A stretch of DNA of 64,000 bases from JANNMJ01 sp031426455 (GTDB lineage: Bacteria; Bacteroidota; Bacteroidia; Cytophagales; Hymenobacteraceae), in assembly GCA_031426455.1 (NCBI GenBank), contig JANPLI010000139.1:1-64000 (forward strand). The letters run 5' to 3'. The notes beneath the pieces are model-generated. The model was not told the origin of the DNA. It did no database searches and was given only the letters and a program-made list of their open reading frames with translations. Position 1 is the stretch's first letter; each line of letters starts with the position of its first letter. Both the position numbers and the translations under genes were made by a program. Shown in pieces: positions 15,880 through 25,569 of the stretch.

Positions 15880-17514
15880 CTAATTCTGATTAGGCACCCG
15901 GGGCGTTACCCGCCGGTGGCGCGTCGTTCGCGATGGGGCTGGTTTCGTGGCGGGTTTCGGCGCGGGCACTACTTCAGCTACTTTCTCCGGCTCCGGAATG
16001 AGTTGAGGAACAGGTGGGGGCGGCGGTGGCGGCATCGAGCGGCCCATCTGACTCACAATTTCGGATTGCGCCCCGGGGTTACTGACGCGCAGCAGCCGCC
16101 GGTTGGCAATGGTGCCATCTTCGGCGATCAGCAGATAAGCAGGCAACTCTTTTAATTCATAAAGGCGTGCCAGCGGGGCCTGGAGCCCGGCGCCCGCGTA
16201 CACGTGTGCGCCGTTTAGATTTTTATTGGTCACGATCCGCTGCCAAACGGCCCGGTCATCGTCCAGAGAGACGCTCACGAAGGCGACTTTGTCCTGTAGG
16301 CGACGCGCAAGGTCCTGCTGGTACGGCAAGTCGCGCAGCGATTGGCCGGAGGTGCTTTTCCAGAAAGTCAGATACACCATCTTGCCCACGAACTGGCGCA
16401 GCGAAATCGTATCGCCTTTGGGCGTCTGCAGCGCAAAATCCGGGGCTGGGGCTCCCAACGCCAGCAGGCGGGTTGTTTCCAGTTCAGCGGCCAGCAGGGG
16501 CACGTAACGCCCTTGGGTATCGATGCTTATCCGGTAGTCGTCGAACAGCGCCAGCGAGCGTTTCAGATGGCCGTTACGGAAGGAGTCGCGCAGAATCCGG
16601 CCCAGCATTACGGCTTCCACTTCGCCGGAAAATTTGTCGTGCGCCAGTTGATACGCGGCGCTGAAATAGTCCGGATCGGCGCGGCGGTGGTGTTCTTCGC
16701 GCAGTTGCCAGGCTAAATAATTGGTCAGAAAGGTCTGATAAGTGGGCGAAAGCAGGGCGGTCTGGGTATCGATATTGACTACCCGCAGAAAGTCAAAATA
16801 CCCCGGCGACACGGCCAGCCGCCCTTCATTACTGACCACTTGTTCACGCAGGTCCTGGTACGTCAGGCGGTCGTTAGCCCAGGAAAAAGTCAGATCGGCC
16901 TGTGCAAAGTCGCGAAATGCGGCCGAAACAGCGCCCTTTTCTTCTTCTTCCGCCAGAAAAATAGCTAATTCGGCGCGCTCGCGTTCTAATCGGTGGTCGA
17001 GGAACTTGATAAATCCCTCTTCGTAAAACATAATATTATAAGGAAGCACCTGCCACTCCTCGTTATCGACGAATGTGCGCTCGTGGTCGGCCAGATACGT
17101 GTTGACTGCCGCCTGCGGGCCTTTGAATTTGATGCTATTGGAAATGTCTTTCGCCTTGAAGCGAAGCTGCAACTCCGTGCCCGGCTCCAGCCAGAGCGTA
17201 ATGGCTTCGGAACGGTACACGAGTTCGGCCACGACGGGGCCGTTCAGAGGCAGCGAGATCGCAAAGGAATGGTCGTCGTCGAGGCGCGCCAGCAGGCGCT
17301 GCTCCTTATCATCCAGCAAACTGGGGTGCCAGGCCAGAAAAATGGAATCTGACACGGGGCTGCTGATGGTGCCCCGGATAATGGCCACCCCCATTTGCTG
17401 CGCCTGCCCGGGGATAGGCAACCCCAGCAAGCCCGTCAGCAGCCAGGTTAGCACCAATAGCAGCAGCCGATTCGCGGAAGAAAGCTGGTTTATAACGTTT
17501 TCCATAGAATCCAA
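15880..17514 (-). CDS. TlpA-like thioredoxin-fold protein lacking the CxxC motif, proline-rich tail
   Basis: A 544-aa exported protein with an N-terminal hydrophobic segment (LLLLVLTWLLTGLLGLPIPGQAQ). It has a DUF4369-like strand region (GTISSPVSDSIFLAWHP), a helical middle and a C-terminal thioredoxin/AhpC-type domain beginning at GAPAPDFALQTPKGDTISLRQFVGKMVYLTFW. Where active TlpA proteins have WCGPC, this one reads FWKSTSGQSL: both cysteines are absent. The rest of the fold is kept (VAFVSVSLDDDRAVW, LPAYLLIAEDGTI). It ends in a run of eight prolines and a Pro/Lys/Arg-rich tail. A thiol redox role is therefore unlikely; a binding or structural role in the periplasm is more plausible. An alternative start is Met4 (17505). 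Confidence 0.8.
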   Translation of the reverse strand: MDSMENVINQLSSANRLLLLVLTWLLTGLLGLPIPGQAQQMGVAIIRGTISSPVSDSIFLAWHPSLLDDKEQRLLARLDDDHSFAISLPLNGPVVAELVYRSEAITLWLEPGTELQLRFKAKDISNSIKFKGPQAAVNTYLADHERTFVDNEEWQVLPYNIMFYEEGFIKFLDHRLERERAELAIFLAEEEEKGAVSAAFRDFAQADLTFSWANDRLTYQDLREQVVSNEGRLAVSPGYFDFLRVVNIDTQTALLSPTYQTFLTNYLAWQLREEHHRRADPDYFSAAYQLAHDKFSGEVEAVMLGRILRDSFRNGHLKRSLALFDDYRISIDTQGRYVPLLAAELETTRLLALGAPAPDFALQTPKGDTISLRQFVGKMVYLTFWKSTSGQSLRDLPYQQDLARRLQDKVAFVSVSLDDDRAVWQRIVTNKNLNGAHVYAGAGLQAPLARLYELKELPAYLLIAEDGTIANRRLLRVSNPGAQSEIVSQMGRSMPPPPPPPVPQLIPEPEKVAEVVPAPKPATKPAPSRTTRHRRVTPRVPNQN

Positions 17515-17680
17515 ATACGCTGACTGTATGCTGACTCCCCCCCTACTGGTGCGCGCCCGGTGGTGTCAACGGACGTATCAGAACCGAAATGTACGACGAC
17601 CGGCCAACTTATCGGCAACCAATTGGCTAAAAAAATGACACTTTTTTGGACTACCCGCTCGCTTCTTTGCAGGATGGAAA

Positions 17681-19081
17681 TCAAGCGTCAAATAATCCAA
17701 CAATGGCTTCCTCTAGCTTCCCGACGGCGTGTACACGCAGGCCCCGTGCCCGACGCTCCGTTGCCGGACCACCTTGGGCTACGTACATCTCGCGGAAACC
17801 GAGCTTTTCGGCTTCGTTGAGGCGCAAATCCAGCCGACCGACTGCCCGAACCTCGCCACTCAGGCCTACTTCAGCGGCCAGGCAGGTAGAAGTCGGGATG
17901 GGTAGGTCGTTGAACGAGGATACGATAGCGGCGCATACGGCTAAATCGAGCGCGGGGTCATCAATTCGTAAGCCGCCAGCAATATTTAAAAAAACGTCCT
18001 GCGTACCCAACCGGAAACCGCCCCGTTTTTCCAGCACGGCCAGCAGCATCTGCAACCGCTTAGCGTCGAAGCCCGTGGCCGCCCGCTGTGGGGTGCCGTA
18101 GGTAGCCGTACTGACCAGCGCCTGCACTTCGATCAGCAGCGGCCGGTTGCCTTCCAGCGTGGCGCCGATGGCCACGCCGCTGACCGGCTCGGTACGGTGC
18201 GAGAGCAGAATTTCCGACGGATTCGAAACCTGCCGCAGGCCCGCGCCGCGCATTTCGTAGATGCCCAGTTCGGCTGCCGGGCCGAAACGATTCTTGATCG
18301 CCCGCAGAATGCGGTACGAGCCGTGGCGGTCACCTTCGAACTGCAATACGGTGTCCACCATATGCTCCAGCACCTTCGGGCCGGCAATCGCGCCTTCCTT
18401 GGTGATGTGGCCAATCAGAAAAACCGGCACGTTCGACTCTTTGGCGAACCGCAGCAACTCGGCCGTACACTCGCGCACCTGCCCCACGGAACCCGCCGCC
18501 GATTCAATGGCATCGGTGTAAAGCGTCTGAATCGAATCCACGATCAGCACCGTGGGCTGGAGGTCCTCGATCTGCCGGAAAATGGCCTGCGTATTGGTTT
18601 CGGTCAGGATATAGCACTCTGCTGCCAAAGCGCCCAGGCGCTCGGCGCGCAGCCGGATCTGCTGCTCGCTTTCTTCGCCCGACACGTAAAGCACGCGCTG
18701 CCCGGCCAGCGAAGTAGCAATCTGAAGCATCAGGGTGCTTTTGCCGATGCCCGGCTCGCCGCCGATCAGCACCAGCGAGCCGGGCATCAGGCCCCCACCC
18801 AGTACGCGGTCCAGCTCATCGTCGCCGGTCAGGCTACGCGGCTGGTCGCTGACTTCGATGTCGCCCAACGCCACGGGGCGCGCCACGGCCGGGCGCCCGC
18901 CAGGGCTGCTGGCTGGTCGCCAGCCGGCCACACTACCCCCGGCGCCCGGCGCCCCGGTGGCGGGCTTAGTCACTTCCTCGACGTACGTATTCCACTCGCC
19001 GCACGAGGGGCAGCGCCCCAGCCACTTCGCCGACTGTGCGCCGCAATTCTGACAGAAAAAGGTCGTTCGGGCTTTTGCCAT
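17681..19081 (-). CDS. radA: DNA repair protein RadA
   Basis: A RecA-like branch-migration helicase used in recombinational repair. Domains in order: four-Cys zinc finger (CQNCGAQSAKWLGRCPSCGEW), RecA core with Walker A GEPGIGKST, the RadA-specific KNRFG motif (in AIKNRFGPAAELGIYEM), and a C-terminal Lon-protease-like domain (LDLAVCAAIVSSFNDLPIP). From MAKARTTFFCQNCG at 19081 the protein is 466 aa, the usual size; longer in-frame starts run through the dnaK terminator. Confidence 0.96.
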   Translation of the reverse strand: MAKARTTFFCQNCGAQSAKWLGRCPSCGEWNTYVEEVTKPATGAPGAGGSVAGWRPASSPGGRPAVARPVALGDIEVSDQPRSLTGDDELDRVLGGGLMPGSLVLIGGEPGIGKSTLMLQIATSLAGQRVLYVSGEESEQQIRLRAERLGALAAECYILTETNTQAIFRQIEDLQPTVLIVDSIQTLYTDAIESAAGSVGQVRECTAELLRFAKESNVPVFLIGHITKEGAIAGPKVLEHMVDTVLQFEGDRHGSYRILRAIKNRFGPAAELGIYEMRGAGLRQVSNPSEILLSHRTEPVSGVAIGATLEGNRPLLIEVQALVSTATYGTPQRAATGFDAKRLQMLLAVLEKRGGFRLGTQDVFLNIAGGLRIDDPALDLAVCAAIVSSFNDLPIPTSTCLAAEVGLSGEVRAVGRLDLRLNEAEKLGFREMYVAQGGPATERRARGLRVHAVGKLEEAIVGLFDA

Positions 19082-19189
19082 AACGTGCTTGGTTGACCGC
19101 TGAAAGTTGCTGTATCCGCTGAAACCGCGGCTGTATTTAGGAAGCTGCGGACGGTTGAACCCACCACTTGCCGGACTGCCGCCGCCCTT

Positions 19190-19231
19190 ACACAAAACCG
19201 GCCCGCCGCGCATCACACGCAGCGGGCCGGT
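19190..19231 (-). terminator. Intrinsic terminator of dnaK
   Basis: On the minus strand a 10-bp GC-rich stem (ACCGGCCCGC with GCGGGCCGGT, 19197-19231) is followed by TTTTGTG. It lies between dnaK and radA, so the two are probably separate transcripts. Confidence 0.75.
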
Positions 19232-19309
19232 CGAAGGGTTCCGCCAAATCAGGAGGAAGCGGTCAGTAGGGAGCCGGCAGACGCCGCGCCCTCAACCGAC
19301 TTCGACAGT

Positions 19310-21247
<1,938 letters not shown>

Positions 21248-21757
21248 TGCGGGTATGAGGATAAATTGAGGGAGGATATGGCAGAAAGGAAGCAGCCCCG
21301 GCGAAGCGAAACCCGGTTCGTTTCTGCCGATAAAGCCACTAACGCCCCCCGAACCACTCGGCCCGGCAGGCTGACGGCGCATATCAAGCCCGGTGCCACG
21401 CGGGTGCGGCTGTCAGAGTGGCAGAAATAGGGTGATTTCCGCCGGGCCGCTTACGGGGCGCCATTGAATCCTCCTTAGGTCGTGGCTTTGGCGCTGTTTT
21501 GCGGGGACTGTCCAGACGAAACAGGAGGCAAAATCAACCCCGCATCAGCCATCGGGGGCGATGGCGTCGGCTACCCGCTGACGTCGAAAACCAGTAGCCC
21601 ACAAGCCGATGCTTTCGGCGCAGGACGGCTTGGGCGCCGCCGGGGCAGGCAGGCAGACGGCTCTGCGGATGTCGGTTTTAAAAAACCCCTAGCCGGCAAC
21701 CGTGGTTTGTCGCCCTACCTTCCCCGCTTAATTGAATTTATTGGCTGCTCCTTGCCC
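21248..21757. other. 510-bp region between divergent dnaK and response-regulator genes
   Basis: No supportable gene. It must contain the promoters of dnaK (minus) and of the two-component/RND cluster (plus). I found no CIRCE-type inverted repeat and no convincing TAnnTTTG element. An open frame continues upstream of the response regulator start but shows no family similarity. Confidence 0.5.
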
Positions 21758-22432
21758 GTGAAAGTATTGCTGGTAGAAGACGAACCCGCGCTGGCATCCT
21801 TCATTCGCAAGGGGTTTCAGAACGAAGGCTACGATATCGAGGTCGCCTACGATGGTCGGGTGGGGCAGTCGCTGCTGCGGCAGAACACTTACGGCCTGGT
21901 GATTCTGGACATCAACCTCCCATACGTCAACGGCATTGCGCTGTGCCGCGAAGTACGGGCCACGATGCCCGGCGTACCGGTGCTGCTGCTGACGGCCCTC
22001 GACAGCCTCGACGACAAGGTGCTGGGCTTTGAAGCCGGCGCCGACGACTACCTGGTGAAGCCGTTTGAATTCAGGGAGTTACTGATGCGGGCCCGCGCCC
22101 TGACCCGCCGACAGGCGGAAGCCGGCACTAATCAGCTCTTACGGATCGCCGACCTGGAGCTCGACCTGACGGCCAAAGTCGTGATGCGGGGCGGGCAGCG
22201 GATCGACCTGACCACCCGCGAGTACAGCCTACTGGAGTATCTGCTGGTGAATCGGGGCCGGGTCATTTCCCGGGTTGACATCGCCGAGAAAGTCTGGAGT
22301 CTGAATTTCGACACCAATACCAACGTCATCGACGTTTACGTGAGCTACCTGCGCAAGAAGCTCGACAAAGGGCACGACGTGAAGCTGATTCACACGGTGG
22401 TCGGGATGGGCTACGTATTGCGGGAAGGCTAA
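21758..22432 (+). CDS. OmpR/PhoB-type response regulator
   Basis: A 224-aa DNA-binding regulator. The receiver domain begins KVLLVEDEPALASFIRKGF. The phosphorylated Asp is in LVILDINLPYVNG (near residue 51) and the conserved Lys in DDYLVKPFEFREL. The C-terminal winged helix reads DLTTREYSLLEYLLVNRGRVISR to NVIDVYVSYLRKKLD and TVVGMGYVLRE. The start is GTG at 21758, directly before the first receiver strand. The partner kinase gene follows after 20 bp, and the RND efflux genes further downstream are the likely regulated targets. Confidence 0.92.
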   Translation: MKVLLVEDEPALASFIRKGFQNEGYDIEVAYDGRVGQSLLRQNTYGLVILDINLPYVNGIALCREVRATMPGVPVLLLTALDSLDDKVLGFEAGADDYLVKPFEFRELLMRARALTRRQAEAGTNQLLRIADLELDLTAKVVMRGGQRIDLTTREYSLLEYLLVNRGRVISRVDIAEKVWSLNFDTNTNVIDVYVSYLRKKLDKGHDVKLIHTVVGMGYVLREG

Positions 22433-22452
22433 GCGCCGCCATCGGCTCTCCT

Positions 22453-23817
22453 ATGCTGATACGCAACAAACTGATTCTGCGCTTTACCCTGCTGGTGGTC
22501 GTTATTCAGCTGGTGCTTTCCTCGTTCATCTACTGGTTTTCGACCGTTTCCCGCCAGCGCCGCTTCCACGACCGGCTGGTCGGAGAGGCGTCGCTGGCGG
22601 GCCGGATGCTGGTGCGCGACCATCACCTCGACCGCGCTTACCTCCGGGCCTTCCGGCCGCGCCAGGTGCCCAGCCTGGAAGGCGAGCAGGTCAGTGTGTT
22701 CGATCCGGACGGGCAGTTGATCTACACCAACGCCGAACGCAGCAGCCGGCGGCTTTACCGACTTTATCTGAAGCAGGTAGCGCCGGAACGCCCCGTCGCG
22801 TTTAACGATGGCCCGCGCGAAACCGTGGGGGTGAGCTACACCTACGAGGGCCGGGCGTACGCCGTCTTCGCGGGCGGCATCGACGACTATGGTTCTTATC
22901 AGATGATGCGCCTGCGGCGGATCCTGCTCGTCAGCGGGGTGGGCGCGCTGGCGCTGATCGTGCTGGCGGCCTGGTATTTCGCCGATGAAGCCCTGCGGCC
23001 CATCGCGCGGGTGGTGAGCCAGGTGAAGCGGATTACGGCCTCGAAGCTGACGTTGCGCGTCGATGAGGGCAACGGGACCGACGAGATCGCGCAGTTGGCC
23101 ATCACCTTCAACCGGATGCTCGACGGGCTGGAGCGGGCGTTCGACTCGCAGAAGAGCTTCGTATCGCACGCGTCCCACGAGCTACGCACCCCGCTCACTA
23201 CCTTGTTGGGTACGCTGGAAACGGCAACCGCTTACGACCAGAGCCTGCCCGAAGCGCGGCAGAGTATGGACGTGGCCATCGCGGAAATCCGCAAGCTGAT
23301 CGCCCTTACCAATGACCTGCTGGTGCTGGCGCGCGCCGACGAGGCGGGCTTTCGGCCCGAGCCGGTGCGCCTCGACGAGTGCCTGCACGAGGCCCTGGAC
23401 CAGTGCCGAAGCCGCTACCCGGCGCAACCGGTTCGGTTCAGCTTCGGCAACCTGCCGGCCGACCACGACGCGCCCTTTACCGTGCGGGGAAGCGCCCAGT
23501 TGCTCACGACCTTACTCCTGAATCTGCTCGACAACGCCTGCAAGTATTCCGGTCACCCGGTGACCGTCGGGCTGAGTTACGAAGGCGCCCATTGGCTGCG
23601 CCTGAGCGTAACCGACCAGGGACCGGGCATTCCCGCCCACGAACTCCCGCGCCTCTTCGAGCCGCTCTACCGGGGCGAAAACGGCCGGCAGCAGCCCGGC
23701 CACGGCATCGGCCTCGCGGTGGTGTCTAAGGTCGCCCGCCTGCACGGGGGCCAGGTAGAACTTCGGGCGGCCCCCGGCGGCGGTACGGAAGCCGTGCTGA
23801 CGCTGCCGGCCCTGTAA
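22453..23817 (+). CDS. Sensor histidine kinase (HAMP, HisKA, HATPase)
   Basis: A 454-aa membrane kinase. TM1 is around residues 8-29 (LRFTLLVVVIQLVLSSFIYWF), followed by a periplasmic sensor of about 130 residues. TM2 is around residues 158-178 (ILLVSGVGALALIVLAAWYF), then a HAMP linker and the phosphorylated His in SFVSHASHELRTPLTTLLG (near residue 240). ATP-binding boxes are LLNLLDNACKYS, VTDQGPGIP and GHGIGLAVVSKVARLHGG. This CusS/BaeS-like architecture fits control of an efflux operon. Confidence 0.92.
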   Translation: MLIRNKLILRFTLLVVVIQLVLSSFIYWFSTVSRQRRFHDRLVGEASLAGRMLVRDHHLDRAYLRAFRPRQVPSLEGEQVSVFDPDGQLIYTNAERSSRRLYRLYLKQVAPERPVAFNDGPRETVGVSYTYEGRAYAVFAGGIDDYGSYQMMRLRRILLVSGVGALALIVLAAWYFADEALRPIARVVSQVKRITASKLTLRVDEGNGTDEIAQLAITFNRMLDGLERAFDSQKSFVSHASHELRTPLTTLLGTLETATAYDQSLPEARQSMDVAIAEIRKLIALTNDLLVLARADEAGFRPEPVRLDECLHEALDQCRSRYPAQPVRFSFGNLPADHDAPFTVRGSAQLLTTLLLNLLDNACKYSGHPVTVGLSYEGAHWLRLSVTDQGPGIPAHELPRLFEPLYRGENGRQQPGHGIGLAVVSKVARLHGGQVELRAAPGGGTEAVLTLPAL

Positions 23818-23947
23818 AGGCCCCGGCCGGGTACCTGCACGGTGCCCAACGCCGCTCACCGCGAAGCGGGTTAATGTTTTCTAATCCGATCCTTAAGCCG
23901 TTTTAATACGAGCGGGGGTGCTTTGTGCGAAATCTCCGACCAAAGTC

Positions 23948-24181
23948 GTGAAGCACAAGCACCGCTATCATCTACTTCTGCTGCTGCTGCTGGGTACGCT
24001 GCTGCTGTCGCTGGGGCTGAACGGCTACCTGCTGGTGGCCGAACCGGCGGCGTGGGCCAGTCCGCCCCCCTTCGTGCCCACCGACCGCCGCACCCTGTAC
24101 GCGGAGCTGGACCAAGCCCGGCAGGAGCTGAAAGCCTGCCAACAGGGCCTGGCGATGCGTGACAACGCTTCAACTCCCTGA
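23948..24181 (+). CDS. Small single-pass membrane protein with coiled-coil tail
   Basis: A 77-aa protein from a GTG start (MKHKHRYHLLLLLLLGTLLLSLGLNGYLLV). It has one strong N-terminal transmembrane helix and a short helical, charged C terminus (RTLYAELDQARQELKACQQG) that could form a coiled coil. It lies between the kinase and the RND adaptor genes on the same strand. I do not recognise a family. Placement suggests an accessory part of the two-component/efflux cluster, as inference only. Confidence 0.5.
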   Translation: MKHKHRYHLLLLLLLGTLLLSLGLNGYLLVAEPAAWASPPPFVPTDRRTLYAELDQARQELKACQQGLAMRDNASTP

Positions 24182-24251
24182 AAACCAGCACCCGTTACTA
24201 CCCTTCTGCATCGCCATTATCTGCCCCCACCGGCCCCTCCCCCACTTTTCT

Positions 24252-25433
24252 ATGCACTACCTGCCCCGCCGATCTGCCCTTCGCGCCTCTAGCCCCCGTT
24301 TTCGGCTGCTCTACTGGCTGCTGCCGCTGCTGATGGGCTGGCAATCCGGCTGTACGCCCGACACCCGCGCCAATACCGACGCGCAACCGCGTACGCTACC
24401 GGAAGTGCCCGTCACGACTCTGCGGGCGCGCGACACTGTGATGCGCCACGAGTACGTGGCCGATATCCAGGCTGTACGCAACGTCGAGATCCGCGCGCGG
24501 GTGGAGGGCTACCTCAAGCAAATCTTCGTCGATGAGGGCCAAACCGTACGGAAAGACCAGCCCCTGTTTCAGATCGACGATGCCCCCTACCGCACCCAAC
24601 TGGCGCGCGCCCGGGCCGAGCGGCACAACGCCGAAGCGCAGACGCGCGTCGCGCGGCTGGAACTGACGCGGGTACGACTGCTGGTGGAAAAAAACATCAT
24701 CGTGCAGACGGAGATGGAAGTGGCCCAGGCCAAACTGGCCGCCGCGCAGGCCAACGTCGAGCAGGCCCGCGCCGCCGAAACCGTGGCCGAACAGCACCTG
24801 ACTTATACGCTGGTCCGGGCGCCTTTCGACGGTATCGTGGACCGTATTCCGCTCAAAATGGGTAGCCTGATCGCCGAAGGCACCCTGCTGACCATTACCT
24901 CCGACCTGAGCGCGATTTACGCCTACTTCAGCGTGTCGGAAGCCGAGTACCTGGAGTATCGAAAAGCCCGACTCCAGGACTCGGCCCGGGCGGCGAACCA
25001 GGCGCACCTGGTGCTGGCCAATGGCACGGAATACCCGCTGTCGGGCCGAATCGAGACTGTCGGGGGGGAATTTGAATCGACTACCGGCTCCATCTCCTTT
25101 CGGTCGCGCTTTGCGAACCCCAACCGCCTGCTCAAACACGGCGCCACGGGTAAGGTGCGCATCACCAACACCGAACACGCGGCCGTGCTGGTGCCGCAGA
25201 AAGCCGCATTTGATATTCAGGACAAAACGTACGTGTACGTCCTCGACGAACGCAATCGGGTAAAGATGCGCGCTTTCAAGCCCGAAGCCCGGCTGGGGCG
25301 CTACTATCTGGTCGGGGAAGGCCTGAAGCCCGGCGACCGGGTGGTGGTGGAAGGGGTGCAAAGTCTGCGCGACGGCGCCCAGGTAACCCCGCGCGTGGTG
25401 GCAATGAGCCAACTGCTCAACGAAGCGCAGTAA
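24252..25433 (+). CDS. RND efflux periplasmic adaptor (membrane fusion lipoprotein)
   Basis: A 393-aa AcrA/MexA-type adaptor linking the inner-membrane pump with the outer-membrane channel. It starts at MHYLPRRSALRAS and has a lipoprotein signal (LLPLLMGWQSGC; lipidated Cys). A lipoyl half-motif follows (NVEIRARVEGYLKQIFVDEGQTVRKDQPLFQID), then a long helical hairpin (residues about 110-190), the second lipoyl half (YTLVRAPFDGIVDRIPLKMGSLI) and C-terminal beta-barrel and membrane-proximal domains. It lies upstream of the pump gene in the usual order. Confidence 0.93.
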   Translation: MHYLPRRSALRASSPRFRLLYWLLPLLMGWQSGCTPDTRANTDAQPRTLPEVPVTTLRARDTVMRHEYVADIQAVRNVEIRARVEGYLKQIFVDEGQTVRKDQPLFQIDDAPYRTQLARARAERHNAEAQTRVARLELTRVRLLVEKNIIVQTEMEVAQAKLAAAQANVEQARAAETVAEQHLTYTLVRAPFDGIVDRIPLKMGSLIAEGTLLTITSDLSAIYAYFSVSEAEYLEYRKARLQDSARAANQAHLVLANGTEYPLSGRIETVGGEFESTTGSISFRSRFANPNRLLKHGATGKVRITNTEHAAVLVPQKAAFDIQDKTYVYVLDERNRVKMRAFKPEARLGRYYLVGEGLKPGDRVVVEGVQSLRDGAQVTPRVVAMSQLLNEAQ

Positions 25434-25524
25434 GCAGGCAGCCGCCCAACTTCTGGCGGCCCCCACCTGCCTCGATCCAGGGCCGGGCCAGATAACTGAC
25501 GACGATTAAACCGCCGGTAGCGGG

Positions 25525-25541
25525 TCGGGGGGACTCCCCGA
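25525..25541 (+). other. Short GC hairpin between adaptor and pump genes
   Basis: TCGGGG and CCCCGA with a 5-nt loop, 29 bp before the pump start. No T-run follows, so it is more likely an mRNA-level element than a terminator. Confidence 0.3.
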
Positions 25542-25569
25542 TCAGCGGCCTGCCAATCCGTATTTTCTG

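Noticed and set aside
21248..21757. CIRCE or other heat-shock operator upstream of dnaK
   Set aside because: No TTAGCACTC-N9-GAGTGCTAA-like inverted repeat could be found in the region.
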